From assembly GCA_028820215.1 (NCBI GenBank), contig JAPPKD010000317.1:1-48754 (forward strand): a stretch of DNA of 48,754 bases. The letters run 5' to 3'. The notes below the pieces were generated by a model that was not told the DNA's origin, ran no database searches, and saw nothing but the letters and a program-made list of their open reading frames with translations. Below are positions 40,262 through 48,754 of the stretch, in pieces. Each line of letters opens with the position of its first letter. Within the stretch, counting starts at the first letter, position 1. The position numbers and the translations under genes were made by a program. The stretch comes from Spirochaetaceae bacterium. GTDB lineage: Bacteria; Spirochaetota; Spirochaetia; SZUA-6; Bin103.

Positions 40262-40790
40262 GCTCAGCGATGACCTCGTCGGTCAGGTCGACGTCGGTAT
40301 CCCAGTGCAGCACGTCGTCGGTGTCCAGAATCACCGTGTAGCCAAGCTCCTCTGCCACGTAGGGGAGCGTCTCCGCCAGCTCGCCGATGAACAGGTCCGA
40401 TGTCGTCAGGTCGTGGTACATGCGTTGCAGTCGGTCGTTCATCACGCGCACGTACTGCGACAGGTGATCCTTCATGTCGAAGACCTGCTGTTCGAGCCTC
40501 AGCGCCAGACTGCGGTTCCCGTCCTGCCGTGCGCGGATGAGATCCAGCTCCAGGATGTGGATCTCCTCTTCGATCTCCTCTCGCTCGGCGATGACTTCCG
40601 CACGCCGTGCCTGGTAGGCCCGGAACGCTTCCGAGTCGAGGTAGAAGGCGCGCACGACCCTGTCGAGATCGACGACGCCCATGCGGGTGATCAACTCCTG
40701 GGCGGTCGCGGGCGCCGGCAGCGCCAGCAGCGCGGCGACGAGGGCACACGCCGCTGCGGACAGCGATCCTCGCCGTTTGCGCATCATCAT
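40236..40790 (-). CDS. skp: Periplasmic chaperone Skp/OmpH
   Basis: The 184-residue protein has a signal peptide (to about residue 30, cleavage after ATA), then IGxVDxxRV-like MGVVDLDRVVRAF. A long charged coiled coil (residues ~60-130) and a C-terminal strand complete the Skp layout. By family it is a trimeric 'jellyfish' chaperone that holds unfolded outer-membrane proteins for BamA. The first of three consecutive ATG codons has GGAG 8 nt upstream. It lies 56 nt after bamA, as expected. Confidence 0.93.
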   Translation of the reverse strand: MMMRKRRGSLSAAACALVAALLALPAPATAQELITRMGVVDLDRVVRAFYLDSEAFRAYQARRAEVIAEREEIEEEIHILELDLIRARQDGNRSLALRLEQQVFDMKDHLSQYVRVMNDRLQRMYHDLTTSDLFIGELAETLPYVAEELGYTVILDTDDVLHWDTDVDLTDEVIAELARRAARR

Positions 40791-40846
40791 CCGAGCCGCT
40801 CCGGCCAGCGTGGCGACGCCCGCCCGGGGACCGCCGGGAACCTGCC

Positions 40847-43411
40847 TCAGAACGTGTCGCCGCCGAGCCCCAGGACGAGATTCATGCCGCCCAGCGGGCC
40901 GCTGCTCTGGGTGCCGGGCGGGTCACCGAGTCGGCCGTCCTGGAACGCGAACGGCTTGGCGAGGTAGAGCCGCAACGGCAATTGCGGCACCGCGAAGCGA
41001 AGGCCGAAGCCGGCGCTGAAGTGGACGTCGTCGAGCGACGTGTTGCCGATGGCGCCGCGGTCGTCCCACAGCAGGGCGGCGTCCAGGAACGCGACGCCCC
41101 AGATGATCTGGGGATCGATCGGCACCCGCAGCTCCAGCTTGTTGTCCCACAGCGCCTCGCCGTCGAGCACCGGCTCCCACCCCCGGCCCACGCTGGTTCC
41201 ATCGATGATCAGCAGGTCTTCCTGGCCCAGAACCTGGTCCCAGCACAGTCCCGGATCGCCGTCGTTGACGGCGCCGCAACTGCGGAGTTGGGGAAGGATC
41301 ACGGAGAAGCCGGTGTGGCCGGCGAGCACGACTCTCAGGTCGAACACGTCGGACACCGGTAGCTCGAACAGCGTGGCGAAGGCTTCGGCCTGGCTGTCGA
41401 GGACGATGAAGTGCCGGTCTCCGGACAGCGGCCCGCCGGTCAGGGTGACGCGCTGGCTCAGCAGTGTCCCGGCGGTGGGATTCAGGAAGAAGTCGCGCCG
41501 GTCCCATGCCACGCCCGTCCAGAGGCTGTTGACCACGCTCCAGCGCTCGAACTGGTCGCGGATCGTCTTGTCGAAGGGCCGGTTGACCTGCGGGTCGTAG
41601 ACCAGGAACTCGAGGCTGGAGCCGAATCCGCCACGCACGATGACGCGGCCGAGCAGGGTGTCGAACCGGTAGCCGCTGGAGACTTCCGCCGAGATCGCGA
41701 ACGTGTCGTACTGCATGGTGTACTGGTCCGGGATCAACGTGCCGGAGCTGTAGTCGTCCTTGGAGACGTAGGGGTCGGGCACGGCCTGCTCCGACTCGGC
41801 GTCGGTGAACACCGGGTGGAGGACGTCCTGCGCGACGCCGCGGACCACGGAATGCTCGCCGCCCAGGGTGATCCCCGCGGACCACGGTTGACCGAGGAGC
41901 CAGGGCTCGCGGAAGCCCAGCGACAGCGCCTGACGGAGCTGGGACGCCGACAGGTCCACGCTGACCGTCTGCCCAAGTCCGCCGAAGTTCCGCTCGGACC
42001 AGCGCACGAAGCCCGAGAGCGGGAAGTCGCCGCCGGAAAAGGTGGCTCCGAAGCCGATGTCCGCGGTCGTGCCCTCTTCCACGGTGATCTGCACGTCCAT
42101 CAGGCCCGGTGCGCTGCCGGGGGGAGTGCCCGGCTCCACGGACGTGAAGTACTGCAGGTTGTACAGGTTCTGCAGGCCGCGGACGATCTCGGTGCGGTTG
42201 AACACGTCGCCGACCTCGAACGGCAGCTCTCGGCGCAGCACGTGCTCCTTCGTCTTGACGTTGCCTTCGATGGTGATGTTCTCGATGTGGGCGCCGTCGC
42301 GCTCGGTGATGGTGACCCCCACCAGGATCGTTCCCTGATCGTCGTCGCGGATCAGCTCCTGATCGAAGCCGTTGAAGATGTAGCCGTTCTCGTAATAGAG
42401 GTCCTGCACGCGCGCGAAGTCGGCTTCGACGGTATCGAGGTTGATCGAGCGGTCGGGGCGATGGCGCACGAGCGCCTGCAGCTCTTCGTCGGTGAACACG
42501 CTGTTGCCCTCAAACGCCGTGCCCGCGTACTGGAACGTCCGTCCCTCGTTCACGTGCAGGGTGAGGCTGAGCAGATCCTGGTCTCCCTCGGCGTCATGCT
42601 CGACGCTGCGCTCGACCCGGTCGATGGAGGCGTCCACGTACCCGTTGCTCCGGTAGTAGGAGATCAGGCTGTCGAGATCCCGCTGAAAGACGCGTTCGGA
42701 GAACAGCCCGCGTTGCAGCAGTGCCCGTTCCCGGGTCTCCATCTGGCTCCTCAGGGTGCCTGCCGAGGCGAACTCGTTGCCCACGAAGTCGATCGCGACC
42801 ACGGTGGTGCGGATGCCTTCCGTGATGGAGATGCGCACGGTGACGCGATTGGCGGCCGCGTCGGGGACGACCGTGGCCTCGACCCGCGCGCTGACGAACC
42901 CGTCCGCCTCGTACAGGCTCCGGATCGCGTCCAGATCATCCTCGAGCCGGCCGGAATTCAGGATCGTATCCGCTTCGGACGCCATCACGTTCAGTATCTG
43001 TCCTTCCCGGATGCGGCGCTCGCCCTCGATGACGATGTCGTCGATGGTCGGCCGCTCCCGCACGGACAGGACTACGATGACCGTCGATCGCTCCTCGTCC
43101 CCTTCTTCGGCGTCCGCCTCGAGGACCTCGAACAGCTCCGTCGCGTACAGCGCGCCCTCCATCTCGAAATACAGTTCCAACTCGAAGGGTTGCCCCAGGT
43201 ACGGGTCCACGATCGGCCGAAGGTCGCCTTCGTCGACCGTGTTCAGGCCGAGGAACTCCACCGCTCTGATCGGCTTGCCGAAATACCAGGCTCGTGCCGG
43301 TTGTTCGGACTGCTGCTCCGGCTGCTGCGCGGTGCCGGGCACGGCGGCGAGCAGGACGGCCACGGCCGGCAGGGCGCGGAGGAAGCGCGGAGGCGTCGAG
43401 CGTGCGCGCAT
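40847..43411 (-). CDS. bamA: Outer-membrane assembly protein BamA
   Basis: BamA inserts beta-barrel proteins into the outer membrane. From ATG 43411 the protein has a signal peptide (LRALPAVAVLLAAVPGTAQQ), five POTRA domains (about residues 38-115, 116-195, 196-285, 286-370 and 371-445) and a 16-strand-type barrel ending in a C-terminal Phe (LGLGGDTF). Typical POTRA signatures include ITIEGNVKTKEHVLRREL and LQNLYNLQYF. The start shares one base with the tamB stop (TGATG); ATG 43429 is an alternative. An insert of acidic residues (EADAEEGDEE) sits in POTRA1. Confidence 0.96.
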   Translation of the reverse strand: MRARSTPPRFLRALPAVAVLLAAVPGTAQQPEQQSEQPARAWYFGKPIRAVEFLGLNTVDEGDLRPIVDPYLGQPFELELYFEMEGALYATELFEVLEADAEEGDEERSTVIVVLSVRERPTIDDIVIEGERRIREGQILNVMASEADTILNSGRLEDDLDAIRSLYEADGFVSARVEATVVPDAAANRVTVRISITEGIRTTVVAIDFVGNEFASAGTLRSQMETRERALLQRGLFSERVFQRDLDSLISYYRSNGYVDASIDRVERSVEHDAEGDQDLLSLTLHVNEGRTFQYAGTAFEGNSVFTDEELQALVRHRPDRSINLDTVEADFARVQDLYYENGYIFNGFDQELIRDDDQGTILVGVTITERDGAHIENITIEGNVKTKEHVLRRELPFEVGDVFNRTEIVRGLQNLYNLQYFTSVEPGTPPGSAPGLMDVQITVEEGTTADIGFGATFSGGDFPLSGFVRWSERNFGGLGQTVSVDLSASQLRQALSLGFREPWLLGQPWSAGITLGGEHSVVRGVAQDVLHPVFTDAESEQAVPDPYVSKDDYSSGTLIPDQYTMQYDTFAISAEVSSGYRFDTLLGRVIVRGGFGSSLEFLVYDPQVNRPFDKTIRDQFERWSVVNSLWTGVAWDRRDFFLNPTAGTLLSQRVTLTGGPLSGDRHFIVLDSQAEAFATLFELPVSDVFDLRVVLAGHTGFSVILPQLRSCGAVNDGDPGLCWDQVLGQEDLLIIDGTSVGRGWEPVLDGEALWDNKLELRVPIDPQIIWGVAFLDAALLWDDRGAIGNTSLDDVHFSAGFGLRFAVPQLPLRLYLAKPFAFQDGRLGDPPGTQSSGPLGGMNLVLGLGGDTF

Positions 43412-46400
43412 CAGTAGTTGAAGCTCCATGACAGCGACAACGCGCTGCCGGTCTGAAACGGGTTGGTGAGGGACGGCAAGACGGACCACTCCAGGAGAAA
43501 GAATGGCGTCGCCCACTCCAGGCTGAGCTCCAGGTCGGTGCGCAACTCGGGTACCGGCGACACGGTGTCGGATTCTACCCGCACGAGCGCCTCGAAGAAC
43601 AGGTCATCGCCAAGATACTTGCCCACGACGATTTCCGTGTTGTCGAGCAGGTCGGGGCTGGAGACGCCAAGCGGGGTGCGCAGCAGGTTTTCCACGAGCT
43701 GCGAGCGTATGCTGAACAGGTCGAGTCCGAGTGAGTCGCGCAGCGCCCGCTCCATGGGGCGGACCACTCCAAACTGCGTGGCCATGCCGCCGGCCACAGC
43801 CAGCAGGTCGACGTCTTCGTCCGCCGTGCCATCGGCGAACGGCCCGCCCAGCATCGCGCGCAGTTCGGGCAGGGGTCGCGCCGGTTGGGAGCTGAGCCGC
43901 ACGGTCTGTGGGCTGAGCGCGCTCAGCGGCGAGTCCGCATCCAGGTAGATCGACAGCGTGCCGTCGTCCGGGCTTCGCTCGCGCGTCTCGGCCCGGACCG
44001 TGACCATCGGATCGAAGCGTCCTTCGTCCTCGGCGAACGAGACGAGCCCGTCGCGCAGGACGAAGGTGCGGCCAAAGAAGAACAGCTCGCCGCGGCGGAT
44101 CGCCACGTCTCCCACGACCGTGTAGTCGCCGCTGAACCCGTCGTAGCTGACCGCAACGGTCTGATCCACGTCGACCAGCGCTTCCAGGATCGGCAGCTCT
44201 TCCGAAGGCCAGGTCAGCTCGACGCCGCGCCCCGTGGTAGCCGCAAGCTCGACTGTCAACGGTTCCCAGCCTGGAGGTGAGCCGCGTCCGGCGTTGTCGA
44301 TGAACACGCGCGCCGGGTCGGCCTCGACGGAGCCCGCGATGTGGGTGGACTCCCGATCGCCCGTGATCTGCACGCCGCCCCGGGCGACGCCTGTGACGGA
44401 GATCGGCCCGAAGCGATAGTCGACGGGAACCCCGTCCCCGTTCGCGGTCTGCACGCTGAAGTCATAGGCGACCGGCGCCCACTGCCCGAACCGCACCGTC
44501 CCGTTCACCACCACCGGGGCGACGCCCCGTTCCGGACGTGTGCGCCCCACGGTGAGCTCCCGCTCGGCGGCAGCCACGGGAAACGCAAGCGGTCCGACGC
44601 GTTGCGGGATCAGCGTCGACTCCAGGACCACGCCGGTCGCCTGCAGCGTGCCAAGCATGGCGGGGTCGTTGATCGGGCCGTGGAGGCGCACGGTGCCGGC
44701 CGCCGAGCCGGCGAGGACGGTCACCGCCGTGGTGTGAATGAGGGTGTTGAGGAGTGTCAGATCCAGCGCCGCGATCGACAGGTCCGCGGACAAGTCGCTG
44801 CCGGACAGCGTCCCCGACGCGCTGCCCTGGAGCGGCAACGGCGCCGAAGCCTCCACTGCGAAGGTTCCGTCCGTCGCGATCCTGCCCGAGAGGCCGTCGA
44901 GAGGGCCGCCCGAGAAGGCGAGCCCATCCCCCTCCCACCGGACCGCGGCGTCCCAGGAAGGCTTGCTCAGGCCGCCGACCGTCACCGCGGTGGCCGCGAT
45001 GGTCAGGACGGCTTCCACGGGCAGCGACCGCTCGGGGGCCGGACCCACCGGGAACGATGCCGTCCCGGTCACGGCCAGATCGAGCGACAACGGTTCCCCC
45101 AGGTACTCGCCTTCGTAGCGCCCTCCCAGGCCCACGGTTCCGGTGCTCGTATCGATGCTTCCGGCTACTCCGCGGATCCGGTGGTCCCGGAAATCGGCCG
45201 CCAAGTCGTCGATGACGATCTGGCGCCCGTCATAGGTGCTATGCAGCGCCAGTGTCACGTAATCCTCGTCGAGAGGGATGTCATGGGAGGTCAGGTCCGC
45301 GGTAATCACCGGCTCGGCAAGCGAACCGATGATCCGGATTCTCCCGGAAGCCGTTCCCGATATCGGCACCGCCGCGAATCGATCCAGCCGCAGGTCGTCC
45401 ACGTCCACTTCGAGATCGAGCTCCTCGGGAGTGAGCGCCACGATGGTGTCGTAGCGCTCCTGTCCGGTCTCCAGCATCACGTTCCCGGCGGCGCGCAGAC
45501 CGCCTTCCGTCGTCACGTTCAGCACTCCGTTGCCCGTGAGGTCGAACTCGTCGTTCGTGAATCGGATGCGGCTCGCGGTGAGCACCTGGTCCCGGTACGA
45601 GAAATCGAGATCCAGCCTGTTGGGGAGTGCTCCGATCGGCAGCCTCTGAACGGCGAGCCGCGAGTCGGTGAAGACCAGGCCGGAGGCGGCGGCGTCCCAA
45701 CCTTCATCGTGCCCCGGTCCTGCCGGCCCGAATCCCTCGAGGAGCGCCCACGGGTTCAGGACAGTGCCCGCGAGCTCGGCGTCAGCCGTAGCGCCTTCGC
45801 CCAGCACGGCGACCGGATACCCGGTCGCGCTCAGTCGGAACGGCGCGGGACGCCCCGCCTCCGCTGCTGCGATGCGCGCCAACAGGTCAGCCGGACGCAG
45901 CGTCTCTCCGGGCCATAGTTGCAGCACCAGCCCCCATGGTCCGTGCACGGTCAGCCCGTCGCCTGCGTCGACGCGGATCGTGCCGGGCAGCGGCTCGCCG
46001 TCCACCTCGATGCTTCCGGAGAAAGACAGCCGTTCGGCGTCCAGCTCGGCTGTGCCGGCGGCGCGAATCGACTGGTCGACCACGAGATCCAGATCGGCGA
46101 TCCGCAACGACCGCTCCGTGGCGACGGCGCTGAAGTGAGCCCGAAAGGGACCGTCCCGCTGGATCACGGAAGCGGCCGGCACGTCGAACGACAGGAGACC
46201 GGGGCCGGCGGAGCCCTGCATCTGCGCGCTGACGATGAGCCCTTCGGCGGGGACGGATCTCTCCGAGTCGTCCGGGTCGGGCGGCCGCAGCAGACCGTAG
46301 AGAACACCCGCGTCCACGTTCTCGAAGTCGACGCGGCCCGCGAACACCGGTTGTGGCGCCAGGGTGATCGACCCGGTCACCTTCGCCGCTCCGTCAGGCG

Positions 46401-47841
46401 AATCGGGCGGGGAGCCGGTCAGATCGAGCTGCAGAGATGGAGCGGTCCGCGTGCCCCCGTAGGACGCGCCACCGGACAGGAGGACGGGTCCGGTCAATTC
46501 GGTCACCTCCACGTCGCCGATGCGCGCCAGGCCTTCCCGCAGCGTCAGGCGCAGCGCCTGAAGGTCAGCCTCAACCTCGGCGCTCGCGTCGACCGGTCGG
46601 TCGCCCAGATCCAGATCCGTGACCGCCAGTCGGCCGACCGCCATTCCGGTGCGGGTGTCGACCGTTCCGTCGTACCGGGCGGCGCCGTCGGCCGAGCGCA
46701 GAAGGAGGGGGGCGAACGTGGCCGTCGTCGCGTCGCCCTGCACGGTGAGCGCGACATCCACGGGCCCGTTCAGCAGATCGCCCAGCGACGCGGGCGGGAC
46801 GACGAAGTCGACGTGCGCGTCGTAGCTGAGGACGCCGTCGGGGCCGGCGATGACCGCACCCGTACCGGTCACGGTGGTCTCAAACCAGGGGCGCAGGTGC
46901 TCCAGCGGACCCGCGGGCCGAAAGAGATCCATCGGGCGGAACTGCTCGGCCCGCAGGTCGATGCGGATCAGCCCGCTTTCCGGTTCGATCCACGCCTGGA
47001 GCACCGACCCGCGCTCATCGGCCAGCGTGGTCAGGGTGATCGTCTTCCCGTCCCACCCGGCCTGCACCTCGCGGTCCGGCATCGCGCCCAGGCTGCTCTG
47101 CATGTCGCCGAGGCGAACCGCCGCCCGCGAGGCTGCCGGCCCCGGCGCCAGGCGTCCATCGACGCCAATCCGGGTATCCAGTTGAGTGGCGTGGCCCGCC
47201 ACATCGTCGAGGAGCGCACCGAGACGGGCGCGGCCGTCGACGATGCGCACGCCGTCGCCGTCCGGCTCCAGCCGCAGGGACAGCTCGCTCAGGTCCACGT
47301 GGGCAGAGCCCGAGGCGCGGTCGGAGCCCATGGTGACCTTGACGCGTGCGTTGGCGATGGTCAGCGGCCACGGCAGGACCGAAGGCCGGCCGCCGTCGGC
47401 CGCCGCGCCCAGTCCACCGAGCGCGGCGGACACGACGACCTGGTCGCGCGGCAGGTGCAGATCCGCCACGACGCCGGTCAACTCGACCCGGCTTACGGCG
47501 TCGACCGCGCTGCGCGTGCTCAGCAGCGTGCGCAGCGAGTAATGAACCCGCAGGCGGCGCGCCGACAGCAGCACGTCACCGGACGCGCCGAGCAACTCCA
47601 GGTCGCTGACCTGCAGCGCGCGCAACGCCGACGGGGCGACGGTACCGTACCGCACGCGCGCTCCGAGCCGGTCGGCCACCTGGACGGACACCTGCTCCCG
47701 CAGGTGGCCGACCATCCGGTCCAGGCGGTCGCGCGCATAGCCCAGGCCGAACACGACAGCGGCGAACAGACCGACGAACACGGTGATCTCGATGGTGACG
47801 ATCGCCGCGCGGGGAAGCCGCCGTTTCTCGCGAGCCTGCAT
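43411..47841 (-). CDS. tamB: TamB-like translocation and assembly protein
   Basis: The 1476-residue protein has one N-terminal membrane helix (about residues 14-38, after AREKRRLPR) and then ~1400 residues of repeated short beta strands forming a hydrophobic-groove AsmA/TamB-type structure. The conserved C-terminal DUF490 domain ends in SALSLSWSFNY. By family it bridges the inner and outer membranes and helps barrel-protein insertion and/or lipid transport. No TamA is present here, so it may work with BamA directly, as its position suggests. The start is ATG 47841, sharing one base with the upstream stop; GTG 47844 is one codon earlier. Confidence 0.93.
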   Translation of the reverse strand: MQAREKRRLPRAAIVTIEITVFVGLFAAVVFGLGYARDRLDRMVGHLREQVSVQVADRLGARVRYGTVAPSALRALQVSDLELLGASGDVLLSARRLRVHYSLRTLLSTRSAVDAVSRVELTGVVADLHLPRDQVVVSAALGGLGAAADGGRPSVLPWPLTIANARVKVTMGSDRASGSAHVDLSELSLRLEPDGDGVRIVDGRARLGALLDDVAGHATQLDTRIGVDGRLAPGPAASRAAVRLGDMQSSLGAMPDREVQAGWDGKTITLTTLADERGSVLQAWIEPESGLIRIDLRAEQFRPMDLFRPAGPLEHLRPWFETTVTGTGAVIAGPDGVLSYDAHVDFVVPPASLGDLLNGPVDVALTVQGDATTATFAPLLLRSADGAARYDGTVDTRTGMAVGRLAVTDLDLGDRPVDASAEVEADLQALRLTLREGLARIGDVEVTELTGPVLLSGGASYGGTRTAPSLQLDLTGSPPDSPDGAAKVTGSITLAPQPVFAGRVDFENVDAGVLYGLLRPPDPDDSERSVPAEGLIVSAQMQGSAGPGLLSFDVPAASVIQRDGPFRAHFSAVATERSLRIADLDLVVDQSIRAAGTAELDAERLSFSGSIEVDGEPLPGTIRVDAGDGLTVHGPWGLVLQLWPGETLRPADLLARIAAAEAGRPAPFRLSATGYPVAVLGEGATADAELAGTVLNPWALLEGFGPAGPGHDEGWDAAASGLVFTDSRLAVQRLPIGALPNRLDLDFSYRDQVLTASRIRFTNDEFDLTGNGVLNVTTEGGLRAAGNVMLETGQERYDTIVALTPEELDLEVDVDDLRLDRFAAVPISGTASGRIRIIGSLAEPVITADLTSHDIPLDEDYVTLALHSTYDGRQIVIDDLAADFRDHRIRGVAGSIDTSTGTVGLGGRYEGEYLGEPLSLDLAVTGTASFPVGPAPERSLPVEAVLTIAATAVTVGGLSKPSWDAAVRWEGDGLAFSGGPLDGLSGRIATDGTFAVEASAPLPLQGSASGTLSGSDLSADLSIAALDLTLLNTLIHTTAVTVLAGSAAGTVRLHGPINDPAMLGTLQATGVVLESTLIPQRVGPLAFPVAAAERELTVGRTRPERGVAPVVVNGTVRFGQWAPVAYDFSVQTANGDGVPVDYRFGPISVTGVARGGVQITGDRESTHIAGSVEADPARVFIDNAGRGSPPGWEPLTVELAATTGRGVELTWPSEELPILEALVDVDQTVAVSYDGFSGDYTVVGDVAIRRGELFFFGRTFVLRDGLVSFAEDEGRFDPMVTVRAETRERSPDDGTLSIYLDADSPLSALSPQTVRLSSQPARPLPELRAMLGGPFADGTADEDVDLLAVAGGMATQFGVVRPMERALRDSLGLDLFSIRSQLVENLLRTPLGVSSPDLLDNTEIVVGKYLGDDLFFEALVRVESDTVSPVPELRTDLELSLEWATPFFLLEWSVLPSLTNPFQTGSALSLSWSFNY

Positions 47842-48754
47842 CACCGCCGGCGGGGGTCAAACGTGATAGGCACCCTATAGGTCGTATCGGCAGCGCCGAG
47901 CCTTGCGTCGAATCGGCAGTCGCGCGCGACGGCCCGCGCGGCGATGTCGATCGATGGGAAGACCGACTCGTCGTCCTCCTCGATCCAGGCATCGGTGACC
48001 ACCCCGCGCGCGTTGACCGTCATGTGGACCATCACGGGGACGGCGGTTCCTTCCCGTGTCATCCGCTCCGGGTACTTTCCGTCCTTCAGGTAGCCGACGA
48101 CCTCCGGGCACTTCCAGCCGCGCTGCTTCTCGCCGCCCGCCTCGTCGCCCGGCCCCGACGACACGATGGGGCGGTTCAGCGCCGCGTCGGCCAGGCCGAT
48201 CGTGTCGTCCTCCGTAGGACCGGGCACGGTCAGGTCCGAGGTCCACACCGGCCCGGTGTCCACGTCAGGTATGGGCACTGCGGGGGCCTGATACGGCGTG
48301 GTCTGGAAAAGATCCGCCGCGGCCTTGGCGGCCGCTTCCCGTGCAAGCTTGGCCAAGTCGACCTTTGGCTCCGGCGGGGGTGCAGGCTCGGGCTCCGGTT
48401 CAGGTTCCGGCTCCGGCTCGGGAGCCGGCTCCGGTTCCGGTTCGGGCTCAGGGTCCGGTGCAGGCTCCGGTTCGGTCGTTGGTTCCGGCGGCGGTTCGGG
48501 TTCAGGCGTCGGTTCGGGCTCCGGCTCGGGCGTCGGCTCCGGTTCGGCCGGTTCAGGCTCCGGCGGCGGTTCGGGTTCAGGTTCCGGCTCCGGGGGTGGC
48601 TCAGGCTCCGGTTCGGTCGTTGGTTCCGGCGGCGGTTCAGGTTCAGGCGTCGGCTCCGGTTCGGGCTCTGGTTCAGGCTCCGGCTCCGGATCGGCCGGCG
48701 CCGCCGCGTCAGGCTCAGGCTCATCTTCATCCTCAGCCTCGGATGCCGGAGCCG
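47841..48754 (-). CDS. TonB-like energy transducer with long Glu-Pro spacer (5' end outside window)
   Basis: The reading frame is open to the window edge, so the N-terminus, where a membrane anchor is expected, is missing. The visible part begins acidic (EDEDEPEPD), then has ~115 residues dominated by Glu-Pro repeats (48357-48712), the rigid periplasm-spanning spacer typical of TonB. The end is a TonB C-terminal domain: [53 protein letters not shown] and VPITFDP. By family it couples proton-motive force to an outer-membrane partner. The spacer lacks the Lys-Pro half seen in E. coli TonB. Its stop overlaps the tamB ATG by one base (TGATG). ExbB/ExbD are not in the window. Confidence 0.85.
   Translation of the reverse strand, partial: APASEAEDEDEPEPDAAAPADPEPEPEPEPEPEPTPEPEPPPEPTTEPEPEPPPEPEPEPEPPPEPEPAEPEPTPEPEPEPTPEPEPPPEPTTEPEPAPDPEPEPEPEPAPEPEPEPEPEPEPAPPPEPKVDLAKLAREAAAKAAADLFQTTPYQAPAVPIPDVDTGPVWTSDLTVPGPTEDDTIGLADAALNRPIVSSGPGDEAGGEKQRGWKCPEVVGYLKDGKYPERMTREGTAVPVMVHMTVNARGVVTDAWIEEDDESVFPSIDIAARAVARDCRFDARLGAADTTYRVPITFDPRRR
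48461..48667 (-). repeat. Direct repeat with 141-bp offset in the Glu-Pro spacer
   Basis: A ~50-bp stretch starting at 48461 recurs at 48602 with one mismatch, an offset of 141 bp (47 codons). It includes the only non-Glu-Pro punctuation (PTTEP, PPPEP). The spacer therefore grew by duplication of a longer block as well as by hexanucleotide slippage. Confidence 0.75.

Noticed and set aside
48230..48730. Arg/Asn/Pro-rich minus-strand frame through the repeat region
   Set aside because: It is an out-of-frame reading of the Glu-Pro spacer. The true frame runs without a stop into the TonB C-terminal domain.

Overview
This 48.7 kb window is a high-GC bacterial chromosome segment, almost completely coding, with no rRNA, tRNA, CRISPR array, transposon or prophage that I can see. 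Several features together suggest a spirochaete (phylum Spirochaetota). GreA is a giant form with a C-terminal Gre domain and about 760 extra residues. RibF has an FAD-synthetase half but no recognisable riboflavin kinase. The order tamB-bamA-skp-(ruvX)-mutS, and the run rimP-nusA-infB-rbfA-truB-ribF-rpsO-pnp, match my recollection of Treponema gene order. The high GC content and the Calx-beta/barrel surface protein at the left edge suggest a free-living or host-associated marine-type lineage rather than a pathogenic treponeme. That placement is inference.

Layout. (1) 3-4394, plus strand: the 3' part of a Calx-beta outer-membrane barrel protein, a membrane-anchored divergent polysaccharide deacetylase, and tsaD. 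(2) 4524-14528, minus strand: rpe, dtd, then recA-scpA-scpB-rluB-cmk-rpsA, followed by a tail of a degenerate sigma54-type AAA+ regulator, a TPR membrane protein, a lipoprotein and a small membrane protein. The tail converges on tsaD across an AT-rich hairpin. (3) 14621-18402, plus strand: a TPR protein and the giant greA, with a candidate promoter almost at the start codon. (4) 18427-23463, minus strand: lptF-lptG-tgt-murJ, joined by 4-nt overlaps. (5) 23624-36300, minus strand: rimP-nusA-infB-rbfA-truB-ribF-rpsO-pnp, an M16 protease and a secreted propeller protein. (6) 36517-48754, minus strand: a TonB-like protein cut by the window edge, then tamB-bamA-skp-ruvX-mutS-comF, closed by a clear intrinsic terminator at 36380-36406.

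How the genes work together. Blocks 4 and 6 are cell-envelope assembly: lipid export by LptF/LptG, lipid II flipping by MurJ, outer-membrane protein insertion by BamA/Skp, and TamB. A TonB-type protein is translationally coupled to TamB. Blocks 2 and 5 are information processing: translation initiation and ribosome maturation, RNA decay, recombination, chromosome condensation and transcript cleavage.

The most unusual pattern crosses gene boundaries. At least seven genes carry tandem repeats with a period of exactly 18 bp (six codons): the lipoprotein, rluB, recA, pnp, ribF, infB and nusA. The two leader-region tandem duplications (before greA and before rpsO) have 16-bp units instead. Many starts are TTG or GTG, and neighbouring genes often overlap as ATGA, GTGA or TGATG. 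No intergenic stretch reaches 300 bases.
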